A DNA stretch of 29,003 nucleotides from JAVVSK01 sp036654235 (GTDB lineage: Bacteria > Bacillota > Clostridia > Christensenellales > CAG-138). Below the pieces are notes generated by a model, which saw only the letters and a list, made by a program, of their open reading frames with translations, searched no databases and had not been told where the DNA came from. The position numbers were made by a program, and so were the translations under genes. Positions within the stretch are counted from its first letter, which is position 1; every line of letters begins with the position of its first letter. This document shows, in pieces, positions 16,066 to 23,610 of the stretch. The stretch is taken from contig JAVVSK010000021.1 of assembly GCA_036654235.1 (NCBI GenBank), positions 1 to 29,003 of the forward strand, read 5' to 3'.

Positions 16066-17184
16066 ATGGAAAAATCCAAGAAAAAATCAAGTGGCATTAT
16101 TCAAAAGATTTTAGTTGTCTTACTAACGTTTGCCGTAATAATAGTTATAGCATTTTTAGATCCAAATATCGCAAGCATAGGCGAAGCTCTTAATCGGGTT
16201 GTTCCGATATGGCTTGTCGCCGCTTTTATTGCTTCTCTCGGTTATTATTTTTTTGACGCGCTCATGCTTAAGCATATATGTTCAATAATGAACGCAAAAC
16301 AAAAATGGAGCGATACAATTATAACGACTATGATAGGCTTTTTTTATAGTGCGCTTACACCATTCCAGTCAGGCGGACAACCTTTTCAGGTTTTAAGGAT
16401 GCGTAAAACGGGCGTTCCCGTCGGAGCGTCTACTTCTATATTAATACTAAAGCTAATCGTCTGGCAGACGGGTATGAGTCTCATGGGTACCTGCGGAATA
16501 ATAGTGCATTTTAGTAAAATACTCGAATACTCCATCGCCGAAAAGATCTTTCTTATAGTCGGCTATGTCCTCAACATGGGCGTTTTAGTCCTCGCTGCCC
16601 TTATACTTTTAAAGCCTAAATGGATATATAATATTGGCAATAAGCTTTTGGCTTTCCTGCATAAAATTAAGCTCATAAGAAAGACCGAAAAATACGAACA
16701 TGCATGTACCGTTTGGAAATGCACTATTGATGATTATAATATAGCAGTGCATTTTTTTAAGGAAAAATGGTTAAAGCTCATACCGGTTGTATTAGTTGCG
16801 CTATTGGAATGCATTTCATATGCCAGCGTTACATATTTCCTTTATCGTGCGTTTGGATTAAACGACTATGGCTTTATCTATATAATCATATTGCAGTCTT
16901 TACTTACGATAGCCGTATCTTTCATGCCGTTGCCCGGTGCAGCCGGGGCATCGGAAGGTGGGTTTTATATTGTATTTACATCGTTTTTTGGTGAATCGCT
17001 AAGATTTCCGGCGCTCTTGCTTTGGCGCTTATTTACATATTATATGAGTCTTATACTCGGGCTTATAGCCGTTATAATCGACGGATTTCAGAAAAAAACA
17101 AGGATAGCGCGTTCGGGAGAAATGCAAAATCTCATAGAAGAAAACGAAGTAGAGCTGCTTTCAAATGACGTAGGTAAAAAATAA
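16066..17184 (+). CDS. flippase-like membrane protein (lysylphosphatidylglycerol synthase TM domain)
   Basis: A 372-residue polytopic protein of the UPF0104/LPG-synthase-TM family, with about eight hydrophobic spans. The family marks are present: FFYSALTPFQSGGQPFQVLRM early, and FMPLPGAAGASEGGF late (about residues 286-300). The soluble aminoacyl-transferase domain of full MprF is absent, so it is a stand-alone flippase or lipid-carrier transporter rather than a lysyl-PG synthase. Such proteins are thought to move lipids or lipid-linked sugars across the membrane. It begins 101 bp after the CvpA gene with AAGGAATAGGAA upstream; no terminator is seen between them. Its nearness to a lipid kinase supports a lipid role. 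Confidence 0.82.
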   Translation: MEKSKKKSSGIIQKILVVLLTFAVIIVIAFLDPNIASIGEALNRVVPIWLVAAFIASLGYYFFDALMLKHICSIMNAKQKWSDTIITTMIGFFYSALTPFQSGGQPFQVLRMRKTGVPVGASTSILILKLIVWQTGMSLMGTCGIIVHFSKILEYSIAEKIFLIVGYVLNMGVLVLAALILLKPKWIYNIGNKLLAFLHKIKLIRKTEKYEHACTVWKCTIDDYNIAVHFFKEKWLKLIPVVLVALLECISYASVTYFLYRAFGLNDYGFIYIIILQSLLTIAVSFMPLPGAAGASEGGFYIVFTSFFGESLRFPALLLWRLFTYYMSLILGLIAVIIDGFQKKTRIARSGEMQNLIEENEVELLSNDVGKK

Positions 17185-17186
17185 AC

Positions 17187-18044
17187 ATGTATATTTCTCA
17201 TGATTTTAGGGATTACGAAATAATTGATGCCGGAGACGGCGAAAAACTTGAGCGCTGGGGAAACGTTATTCTTTCCCGCCCCGAACCTCAGGCTATTTGG
17301 TCTATGGAAAGCAGGATATCTCCCGACGCGCACTATATCCGCGCTTCAACCGGCGGGGGACGCTGGGAATTTAATAAGACACTTCCCGAAAAATGGCGTA
17401 TTAGATATAAGAATCTGACATTTGTCGTGCGTCCGACCGGATTTAAACATACAGGGCTTTTCCCCGAGCAGGCGGCAAACTGGGACTATGTTTCAGATAT
17501 TGTAAAGTCCTCGAAAAAGCCTCCTCACATACTCAACCTTTTCGCATATACAGGAGGGGTTACCGTTGCCCTTTTAAAGGCCGGTGCGGAGGTTACTCAT
17601 GTCGATGCGGCTAAGGGCATGATCGCTTGGGCTAAAGAAAATGCTGAGCTTTCGGGTGTTTTAGATGCACCTGTGCGTTTTATCGTTGACGACTGTATGA
17701 AATTTGTTATGCGTGAACAGCGAAGAGGACATCTTTACGACGGCATAATAATGGATCCTCCAAGCTACGGAAGGGGACCAAACGGCGAAATGTGGAAAAT
17801 AGAAACCGACCTTTACCCGCTCATCGTCGAATGCGTAAAGCTTTTAAGCGACGATGCTCTGTTTTTTCTTATAAATTCATATACAACCGGGTTTGCCCCC
17901 GGTATTTTAACCGCCGTTTTAAAGGCAGCGCTCAGCGATAGGCGTGGAATTTGCCAAATTGAATCAGATGAAATAGGGCTTCCGATAACGCGTCTTGGGC
18001 TTACTCTACCTTGCGGCGCAAGCGGAAGGGCGCTTTTTATATAA
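17187..18044 (+). CDS. class I SAM-dependent methyltransferase, RlmI/RlmK-like
   Basis: A 285-residue Rossmann-fold methyltransferase. SAM motif I reads LNLFAYTGGVTVALLKAGA (116-134), followed by HVDAAKGMIAWAKEN, and the catalytic loop DPPSYGRGPNGE (190-201). The FPEQAANWDY segment (92-101) is shared with PF10672 23S rRNA cytosine-C5 methyltransferases such as RlmI, but the usual N-terminal PUA domain is missing. The substrate is therefore probably rRNA but not proven. It starts 2 bp after the flippase stop with only a weak GTAGG ribosome site, suggesting translational coupling. Confidence 0.85.
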   Translation: MYISHDFRDYEIIDAGDGEKLERWGNVILSRPEPQAIWSMESRISPDAHYIRASTGGGRWEFNKTLPEKWRIRYKNLTFVVRPTGFKHTGLFPEQAANWDYVSDIVKSSKKPPHILNLFAYTGGVTVALLKAGAEVTHVDAAKGMIAWAKENAELSGVLDAPVRFIVDDCMKFVMREQRRGHLYDGIIMDPPSYGRGPNGEMWKIETDLYPLIVECVKLLSDDALFFLINSYTTGFAPGILTAVLKAALSDRRGICQIESDEIGLPITRLGLTLPCGASGRALFI

Positions 18045-18048
18045 TAAA

Positions 18049-18067
18049 CGAAACGGTTTGCGTTTCG
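18049..18067 (+). terminator. hairpin after the methyltransferase gene
   Basis: A 7-bp perfect stem CGAAACG/CGTTTCG around GTTTG, immediately past the stop codon. There is no T run, so it may be a transcript-end stabiliser or partial terminator rather than a true intrinsic terminator. Confidence 0.35.
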
Positions 18068-18118
18068 GTATAAAACATTCAGAGTTATTCCCTATTTGAA
18101 TTTATTCATGGAGAAAAA

Positions 18119-18754
18119 ATGAAGATTTTAAAAACTATTATTTCGGGTGTGCTTGCCGGTATTTGTATAGCCATAGGCGGGTGTGCTTCTCTGTCTCTTG
18201 ATAGCAAGATTGCCGGGGGGATCTTCTTCACGGTAGGTCTGTTCCTTGTTGTCACCTATGGATTTAAGCTCTATACGGGCATGGTCGGCAATATTGTTTC
18301 GGAAAAAAAAACCTATATATTTACGGCGCTGTTGGCTCTTATCGGAAACCTCATCGGTGCTTTCAGCGTTGGGTTTCTCGTTCGACTTACGCGACTTACC
18401 CCGCTTATCGAAAAGGCAGAGGCTCTCGCCGCAGCTAAATTTTCGGACGGTTTTTTAAGCATATTCATTCTCGCGGTATTTTGTAATATACTTATCTATT
18501 TCGCGGTCGATACTTATAAAAACAATAAACATGAGCTCGGAAAATATTTAGGGCTTCTTCTATGCGTTCCCGTATTTATTATATGTTCATTCGATCACTG
18601 TGTCGCAAATATGTTTTATCTCGCCGCCGGAAATGCCTATTCACTACATTCTTTTTTTGCTTTGCTTATTATGATACTTGGAAATACCGTCGGAGGGCTT
18701 ATTATTCCCCTTTGCCGACTTTTGCTTAGGGAAAAAGGTGAAACCGGTAATTAA
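18119..18754 (+). CDS. formate/nitrite transporter family (FNT) channel
   Basis: A 211-residue polytopic membrane protein with about six hydrophobic spans. The family signature around the central channel histidine is seen as FDHCVANMFYLA (158-169, His160), and an equivalent early helix reads GVLAGICIAIGG (10-21). FNT proteins form pentameric channels for formate, nitrite, hydrosulfide or short-chain acids. At 211 residues it is shorter than typical members (about 250-280), mainly at the termini. In a butyrate fermenter, formate or another weak acid is the likely substrate, but selectivity residues cannot be judged here. ATG 18119 follows GGAG by 5 nt. Confidence 0.85.
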   Translation: MKILKTIISGVLAGICIAIGGCASLSLDSKIAGGIFFTVGLFLVVTYGFKLYTGMVGNIVSEKKTYIFTALLALIGNLIGAFSVGFLVRLTRLTPLIEKAEALAAAKFSDGFLSIFILAVFCNILIYFAVDTYKNNKHELGKYLGLLLCVPVFIICSFDHCVANMFYLAAGNAYSLHSFFALLIMILGNTVGGLIIPLCRLLLREKGETGN

Positions 18755-18793
18755 CCGAAAAGATAAAGCACAAAACTTAAAAAAATATATTAC

Positions 18794-18870
18794 TTTTATA
18801 TACTCCCCTTGTCACAAAAGACTCACCTTTACTTTGTTTGAGTTTCTTGTTTTAGAGGGAGTATATAAAA
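18794..18870. repeat. 77-nt long hairpin / MITE-like inverted repeat
   Basis: The outer arms form a perfect 14-bp stem (TTTTATATACTCCC at 18794-18807 with 18857-18870). After small internal loops comes a 12-bp inner stem (18814-18825 with 18839-18850, one mismatch and one G-U), closed by a 13-nt loop. It lies between convergent genes, but neither strand has a T run after the stem, so it is not a standard terminator. It may be a miniature transposable element or a structured RNA end. Nothing else is seen in 18755-18916. Confidence 0.6.
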
Positions 18871-18916
18871 AATATTCTATGTTTTATCTATGCATTAAAA
18901 TATAAAACGGGGCGAA

Positions 18917-19588
18917 TTAAACCATCAGCATAGGCGAATTAAGAAGAAGCACCTTCGTCGTTTCAAGATGAGTACGAAGAATTGCGCTCGCAAGCTCCGC
19001 GTCACGCGCCGCGCAAGCATCAATAAGCTGTCTATGTTCATCATTTGAATTATGATGAATCTGGCTCTCAGAGTAGAACGGACGGACATATCTATCGACA
19101 TTAGCATGAAGCTGGTCTATATACTGGAACATTATCGGATTATTAGCCGGCTCATACAGTGCAAAATGAAACCTCAGGTTTAAATCCTCAATAGCATTAA
19201 GATCTTTTTCTTCCGCAAAATCTACATAAATCGCTTCGGCCTTTTCAATAATGCTATCTGTCATAGCCGTCATAGCTTTTCTTATAGCGCCGAGTTCGAG
19301 GAGAATCCTAACATCCATAACGTTCGACATTTCTTCACGCGTAAGTTTTGTTACTACAGCGCCCCTATTAGGATATATGCGAACAAGTCCCTGCGCTTCA
19401 AGCTGCCTAAAGGCCTCTCTCACCGGAATATGACTTACGCTCAATGCTGCCGAGATCTCATCTTGACGAAGCGGAACTCCTCCGGGCAAAACTCCGCGAA
19501 TAATAGCCGTGCGAATGACCTGAAACACCCAATCACGCGCAGCCATTGATTTCGGCTGCATTTCTTCTGCAATAGTTCTTAGATCCAT
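18917..19588 (-). CDS. GntR-family regulator, FCD (FadR-type) subgroup
   Basis: A 223-residue DNA-binding regulator. The winged helix is at about 15-80 (LRQDEISAALSVSHIPVREAFRQLE is the recognition helix block). It is followed by an all-helical FCD ligand domain (about 90-215) with metal/ligand histidines at 141 (LRFHFAL), 185 (DEHRQLI) and 207 (LRTHLE); the usual Asp four residues before the first His is Asn137. FCD regulators sense small carboxylic acids and related metabolites. ATG 19588 follows GCGGGG at some distance. The promoter carries a dyad over the -10, suggesting autoregulation. The divergent YcxB-like gene and the convergent FNT gene are possible targets. Confidence 0.88.
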   Translation of the reverse strand: MDLRTIAEEMQPKSMAARDWVFQVIRTAIIRGVLPGGVPLRQDEISAALSVSHIPVREAFRQLEAQGLVRIYPNRGAVVTKLTREEMSNVMDVRILLELGAIRKAMTAMTDSIIEKAEAIYVDFAEEKDLNAIEDLNLRFHFALYEPANNPIMFQYIDQLHANVDRYVRPFYSESQIHHNSNDEHRQLIDACAARDAELASAILRTHLETTKVLLLNSPMLMV

Positions 19589-19654
19589 AATTTTTTTTAC
19601 CCCGCTTTAAAAGTATGTTTTTTTAGGCTTGAAAAGATTTAAATTTCAAGTCTA

Positions 19655-19687
19655 CGTATATTTTATACGCATTGACGATTTTGTCAA
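19655..19687 (-). promoter_or_regulatory. GntR promoter with overlapping operator dyads
   Basis: On the minus strand TTGACA (19682-19687), a 16-base spacer and TAAAAT (19660-19665). A perfect 15-bp dyad CGTATATTTTATACG (19655-19669) covers the -10, and a second dyad TTGAC-N6-GTCAA (19672-19687) covers the -35. The GTATA...TATAC shape fits operators of GntR/FadR-type proteins. Promoter and dyads are seen; autoregulation is inferred. Confidence 0.65.
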
Positions 19688-19915
19688 GTGTTTTTTTGTT
19701 GAAAGGTGTTGATTTTCAGGTTTTTGACATATTATAATCTCAAATTCACTAAAAAGCGTTATAGACGCATCTATTTTTTTACTAAATAAGGGTAAATATG
19801 TAAGCCTTTAAGGTCAAACTTCAAGTACCTAAAAGCTGCTCTAAATTTTTAGAGTTTATTATTAACTTTAAGTTAAAAACAAAGCTTCTTGTTCTGCTTT
19901 AAAATTTCCCAAACC

Positions 19916-19944
19916 TTGACAATAGGAGCTTTTTGACATAATAT
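19916..19944 (+). promoter_or_regulatory. promoter of the YcxB-like gene
   Basis: Perfect TTGACA (19916-19921), 17 bases, TAATAT (19939-19944), about 30 bases before the TTG start. Confidence 0.75.
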
Positions 19945-19975
19945 CAAGATACTAATTGGTTTAGGAGATAATATT

Positions 19976-20530
19976 TTGAGCATACCTAAGTTTGAAAATA
20001 AAATAATCTACACTCTCGGTATCATGAACGAATTTCACGTAACTACCTCGGTCGCAAAAAAACGCATGATTGCCCTTGCACCCCTTGGAATCAGTATTTT
20101 ATTTACTATCGCCGCGAAATTCATATCTTGGCTTTCCGAATTTTTTACTATTGGTCTTTTTCTCTGTGTTCTCTCTCTTGGCTTCTTTTTATTTGTTATA
20201 TATAAAACCGACAAGGCTATACGAACATCATATAAAAAATCGGTGAAAGATAACGAAGGAAATGAAAGTAAAATAACAACGCGTTTTTTTGAAGATACAA
20301 TTGAAGTTTCAAATATTGTGTCAGGCGGCGTTACTATTTATAATTATGAAAATATAACCTGCCTTAAAAAAGCAAGACATATTATAATACTAATGTGCGA
20401 CGATAACCGCGCCGTTTTGCTTTCAAAAAAAGGATTTTCTGTTGGCGATTATGATAGATTTATCCCTTTCATGGAGACAATAATAAAAAACAATAAGGCA
20501 AACGGAAGCACCTCAGAAAGCGAAGTTTAA
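19976..20530 (+). CDS. YcxB-like two-helix membrane protein
   Basis: A 184-residue protein with two adjacent hydrophobic spans (about residues 30-50 and 55-75), then a soluble C-terminal domain. That domain follows the YcxB-like pattern: FFEDTIEVSN, Y.YENITCLKKA, IILMCDDNRAVLLSKKGFSVGDYDRFIPFM. YcxB-like proteins are uncharacterised membrane proteins of Firmicutes. Start is TTG 19976 with AGGAG at good spacing. It has its own strong promoter, is divergent from the GntR gene and could be under its control. The family match is moderate, function unknown. Confidence 0.65.
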   Translation: MSIPKFENKIIYTLGIMNEFHVTTSVAKKRMIALAPLGISILFTIAAKFISWLSEFFTIGLFLCVLSLGFFLFVIYKTDKAIRTSYKKSVKDNEGNESKITTRFFEDTIEVSNIVSGGVTIYNYENITCLKKARHIIILMCDDNRAVLLSKKGFSVGDYDRFIPFMETIIKNNKANGSTSESEV

Positions 20531-20580
20531 ACATCAATATAAACCTAAAAACGGTAATGCTGATATCCGTGTAAATAAAT

Positions 20581-21717
20581 ATGAAAAAATATCTTTTAAT
20601 TCCGGATTCTTTTAAGGGAAGCATAAGTTCGTCGCGCGCATGCACAATAATGTCGCGTGCAATACTAAACCATGAGCCTGACGCTAATATAATTTCAATA
20701 CCAGTAGCGGACGGTGGAGAGGGTAGCGTAAATGCATTTTTAAATGCCGTTGGCGGGAAAAAATACTGCACATCCGTAAAAGGTCCATTTTTTAACGAAA
20801 TAAACTCCTTCTTCGGCGTTTTAAATGACAATAAAACCGTCGTTATAGAAATGGCGGCATGCAGTGGGCTTACCCGCGCCGGAGAAACTCCCGACCCTAC
20901 GAAAACGACGACTTACGGAGCGGGGCAGCTCATAAAAAGAGCAATTGAACTTGGTTCCTCCCAAATTATTATGGCTCTCGGAGACAGTGCGACGAACGAC
21001 GGCGGATGCGGCGCAGCTTCCGCTATGGGCGCAAAATTTTATAATGCAGCGGGCTATGAATTTATACCCGTCGGCGGAACTCTTAAAGATATAGCGCGAA
21101 TTGATCTTTCCGACCTCAATAATCTTATCCGCGATATAAATATAACTGCCATGTGCGATATTAATAATCCGCTTTACGGGAAAAACGGAGCTGCCTATAT
21201 ATTCGCTCCGCAAAAAGGTGCTGATCCTAAAACTGTTGAACTTTTAGACAAAGGCTTAAGGCATCTTGAGACGATCGTAAAGCGCGATTTATCGTGTGAT
21301 AATGCGTTTAAACCCGGTGTGGGCGCGGCGGGTGGAATGGGCTACGGCATGATATCATTTTTTAACGCGAGGCTTCGAATGGGTATTGAAGTAGTTTTAG
21401 ATGCCGTTCGCTTTTCAAATATGCTTTCAGACGCCGATTATGTTTTCACGGGTGAAGGCAAGATTGATTCTCAGAGCCTTTTGGGTAAAGTAGTTATAGG
21501 AGTAGCGCGTCGCGCAAAAGAGAAAGATGTTCCGGTTATCGCTTTTGTCGGCGACATTGGAGACAACGTTGATGCTGCCTATTCCGAGGGAGTGACCGCG
21601 ATTTTTTCAATAAACCGCGTCGCCGTATCTTTAAAAACAGCTCTTTCCCGCGCTGAAAATGACCTTTACCTTACGGTCGATAATTTTATTAGATTGGCAA
21701 AGAAAATGCATATTTAA
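20581..21717 (+). CDS. glycerate kinase (GarK/GlxK family)
   Basis: A 378-residue enzyme phosphorylating D-glycerate (2-kinase type), linking glycerate or serine breakdown to lower glycolysis. The N-terminus LLIPDSFKGSISS, the PVADGGEGSVNAF block, MALGDSATNDGGCGAASAMGA and the late FTGEGKIDSQSLLGKV with GVARRAK are all standard for the family, and the length is full. No Shine-Dalgarno sequence is visible before ATG 20581 (GTGTAAATAAAT), which is unusual here and may mean weak or leaderless-like initiation. It is 50 bp after the YcxB-like gene with no terminator between. Confidence 0.92.
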   Translation: MKKYLLIPDSFKGSISSSRACTIMSRAILNHEPDANIISIPVADGGEGSVNAFLNAVGGKKYCTSVKGPFFNEINSFFGVLNDNKTVVIEMAACSGLTRAGETPDPTKTTTYGAGQLIKRAIELGSSQIIMALGDSATNDGGCGAASAMGAKFYNAAGYEFIPVGGTLKDIARIDLSDLNNLIRDINITAMCDINNPLYGKNGAAYIFAPQKGADPKTVELLDKGLRHLETIVKRDLSCDNAFKPGVGAAGGMGYGMISFFNARLRMGIEVVLDAVRFSNMLSDADYVFTGEGKIDSQSLLGKVVIGVARRAKEKDVPVIAFVGDIGDNVDAAYSEGVTAIFSINRVAVSLKTALSRAENDLYLTVDNFIRLAKKMHI

Positions 21718-21762
21718 CCTTGATAGGCTTATAAATTTCAGAAGGATGATTTTATATTTATT

Positions 21763-22245
21763 ATGAACAATAATGTTAGTTTCAGATATGCGAAAACAGG
21801 AGACGAAGAAAAGATATTGACTTTCGTTCGCGCTCTCGCCGAATATGAGCATATGGAAGATGAGGTTATCGCAACGCCCGATATTTTAAACGAATGGCTC
21901 TTTGTAAAAAAGACCGCCGAAGTTATATTTTTAATATTTAACGATAAGGAGGTTGGTTTTGCCCTGTTTTTTCAAAATTTTTCGACTTTTTTAGGTCGCG
22001 GAGGAATATATCTAGAAGATCTTTTTGTCTTAACTGAATATCGGGGTATGGGTTTTGGGAAAGCTATTCTAAGAAAACTTGCCGAAATAACGGTTGAAAG
22101 AGGTTGTGGACGTCTCGAATGGGTCTGCCTCGATTGGAATAAACCATCGATAGATTTTTATCTTTCCCTTTCCGCAAAACCGCTTGACGAATGGACTATT
22201 TATCGATTGACGGGCGAAACTCTTATTTCGTTCGCGAAGTCATAA
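21763..22245 (+). CDS. GNAT N-acetyltransferase, diamine/thialysine (SAT-like) subgroup
   Basis: A 160-residue acetyl-CoA-dependent acetyltransferase. Motif A binds the CoA pyrophosphate: LTEYRGMGFGKAIL (90-103). The segments GGIYLEDLFV, RLEWVCLDWNKPSIDFY and DEWTIYRL are the marks of the spermidine/spermine or thialysine acetyltransferase (SAT1-like) group, with Tyr133 the usual general acid. It probably acetylates a polyamine or amino-acid side chain. A GAAGG lies 18 nt from ATG 21763. Between them a 6-codon frame (MILYLL, 21746-21766) ends in TGA overlapping the start, so coupled initiation is possible. Substrate not proven. Confidence 0.85.
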   Translation: MNNNVSFRYAKTGDEEKILTFVRALAEYEHMEDEVIATPDILNEWLFVKKTAEVIFLIFNDKEVGFALFFQNFSTFLGRGGIYLEDLFVLTEYRGMGFGKAILRKLAEITVERGCGRLEWVCLDWNKPSIDFYLSLSAKPLDEWTIYRLTGETLISFAKS

Positions 22246-22256
22246 TTAGGATCTCT

Positions 22257-22285
22257 TTGACATAATTGACGCGGTGTGGTATAAA
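22257..22285 (+). promoter_or_regulatory. promoter of the DUF1858-QueT run
   Basis: Perfect TTGACA (22257-22262), 17 bases, TATAAA (22280-22285). A short hairpin AGCAC/GTGCT follows in the leader (about 22299-22318). I looked for preQ1-I and preQ1-II riboswitch sequences here and did not recognise either. Confidence 0.75.
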
Positions 22286-22348
22286 GATATTGGTTTTTAG
22301 CACTTATTTCGCTGTGCTTGAAAATTTATTATTTTAAGGAGAATTTTT

Positions 22349-22549
22349 ATGGCTATAAGTAAAACTATGAACATTAGAGAGATTATGGAAGTCGATGAGG
22401 GTATCGCTAAGATTCTTATGGATGCGGGTATGCATTGCCTCGGCTGCATAATGGCTTCGGGAGAAAACTTAGAACAGGCTTGCGCTGTTCACGGTATAGA
22501 CGCTAACGAGCTTGAAACTAAAATAAATAATTATCTTTCACAAAAATAA
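22349..22549 (+). CDS. DUF1858 small CxxC protein
   Basis: A complete 66-residue helical protein of the DUF1858 family, with a redox-type Cys30-Leu-Gly-Cys33 pair (GMHCLGCIMASGENLEQAC) and a further Cys44. The N-terminus (MNIREIMEVDEGIAKILMDAG) is the family's usual opening. Such proteins occur near hybrid-cluster or Fe-S enzymes and are presumed to hold or transfer a thiol or metal; none has a firmly known job. The ribosome site AAGGAG is strong. Only 3 bp separate it from queT, so the two are translated together. Confidence 0.85.
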   Translation: MAISKTMNIREIMEVDEGIAKILMDAGMHCLGCIMASGENLEQACAVHGIDANELETKINNYLSQK

Positions 22550-22552
22550 ATA

Positions 22553-23044
22553 ATGAAACTTAAACCAAAGGTCCTTGTCGAGGGCGCAGCGATAGCGGCT
22601 TTATATATTGTTTTGACGCTATTGTCTTTCGCCCTCAATTTAAGCTCAGGGCTTATACAACTTAGACTGTCCGAGGCTCTATGTGTACTTCCGTTTTTTT
22701 CGCCGGTTGCGGTTTTTGGGCTTTTTATAGGTTGCTTTTTCGCTAATATCCTAACAGGCGCTGTATTTTTGGACATTGTTTTCGGGTCTATCGCCACTCT
22801 CGTTGCCGCGATTTTAGCGTTATGGTTTAAGAACCTTAAGTTTAGCCGCTGGCTAATTCCACTTCCGTCCGTCGTCGTTAACGCTCTCATCGTAGGTTCG
22901 CTGCTCGTATATGCCTACGGAGTAACCGTTCCGTTATACGCGGCCGTTCTCTACGTTGCGGCAGGTCAAATTTTGGCGTGCTATGGTATTGGTATGCCTC
23001 TTTTTTATGCCCTGGAAAAAAGTAAAATATTTTTACCAAAATAA
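22553..23044 (+). CDS. queT: QueT-family ECF transporter substrate-binding subunit
   Basis: A 163-residue membrane protein with about five to six spans, matching QueT (PF06177), the S-component of energy-coupling-factor transporters for queuosine precursors. Family marks are AAIAALYIVLTLL at the start, IQLRLSEALCVLPFFSP (36-52), FGLFIGCFFANILTG and DIVFGSIATL. It would need the shared EcfA/A'/T module from elsewhere; none is in the window. There is no preQ1 riboswitch upstream that I can recognise, unlike many queT genes. It has no separate ribosome site beyond the coupling with the DUF1858 gene. Confidence 0.85.
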   Translation: MKLKPKVLVEGAAIAALYIVLTLLSFALNLSSGLIQLRLSEALCVLPFFSPVAVFGLFIGCFFANILTGAVFLDIVFGSIATLVAAILALWFKNLKFSRWLIPLPSVVVNALIVGSLLVYAYGVTVPLYAAVLYVAAGQILACYGIGMPLFYALEKSKIFLPK

Positions 23045-23068
23045 AGTATACAAAAGGAGAAAATAAAA

Positions 23069-23608
23069 TTGCGTTACCTAATGCCTATATTCCTGCTTTT
23101 AACTATTTTTATTTCAGGATGTTCGTTGGGAAAAAAGCCGGTATCTTCGCCAATTCCCTCTTCTTCGATCGCATCTCCCGGAGAAACGAAAGCGATTCCA
23201 ACTTATCAAAGCGTTAAACAGATAGGCGAAGACTTTTTCGCTTATATACTTCGTATGCCATATTCCGGTAGCAATAATAAAATATGTTTTATCGACTCAA
23301 GAAAAGTTCTTGAGTCGCTTCCGAAAACCCCCGCGCCTATTTCTGATGACCCAACTATTGGTCTAGCGAAATATGACGATGCTTTTTTTGTACACAGCCG
23401 TCTCATTATAATTGACATGACGCAAAAAAGCGGATCGGTAAATACAGAAGTTCTTGGAATAGACGTAGACGGAAAAACAATTGCCGTGCGCCTTAAGGTC
23501 ACAGAAGACGAATATGGTACAGCTGACATGGCTCAGCGTCGTATATTCGTCGAGGTTCCGCTTGAGAAGGCGGGTGGCGTAACAACAGCCATAATAAATT
23601 TTGAATAA
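23069..23608 (+). CDS. predicted lipoprotein of unknown function
   Basis: A 179-residue protein with a clear lipoprotein signal: residues 1-17 hydrophobic (MRYLMPIFLLLTIFI) ending in the lipobox ISGC, lipidated Cys18. A Pro/Ser-rich tether follows to about residue 45 (SSPIPSSSIASPG). The remaining domain is a mix of strands with no motif I recognise (IDMTQKSGSVNTEVLGIDVDG). Start is TTG 23069 with AAAGGAG upstream. It follows queT by 24 bp and precedes the HypE-like gene by 2 bp, so it is in the same operon. A perfect 11-bp hairpin (23293-23317) lies inside the gene. Confidence 0.75.
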   Translation: MRYLMPIFLLLTIFISGCSLGKKPVSSPIPSSSIASPGETKAIPTYQSVKQIGEDFFAYILRMPYSGSNNKICFIDSRKVLESLPKTPAPISDDPTIGLAKYDDAFFVHSRLIIIDMTQKSGSVNTEVLGIDVDGKTIAVRLKVTEDEYGTADMAQRRIFVEVPLEKAGGVTTAIINFE

Positions 23609-23610
23609 AC

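Larger units (their letters stand above)
19589..19975. other. 387-bp divergent intergenic region
   Basis: It contains the minus-strand promoter/operator of the GntR gene (19655-19687), the plus-strand promoter of the next gene (19916-19944), a CTTGAAA...TTTCAAG dyad (19629-19651) within the GntR leader, a weak hairpin CTCTAAA/TTTAGAG near 19838-19853, and two copies of TTTTTGACATA (about 19721 and 19929). It is AT-rich, and no coding frame was recognised. Confidence 0.6.

Noticed and set aside
18794..18870. long hairpin as an intrinsic terminator
   Set aside because: Both strands have A rather than T following the stem, so it was filed as a repeat instead.
22246..22348. preQ1 riboswitch expected ahead of queT
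   Set aside because: Neither the preQ1-I nor preQ1-II pattern was recognisable; only a promoter and a 5-bp hairpin are seen.
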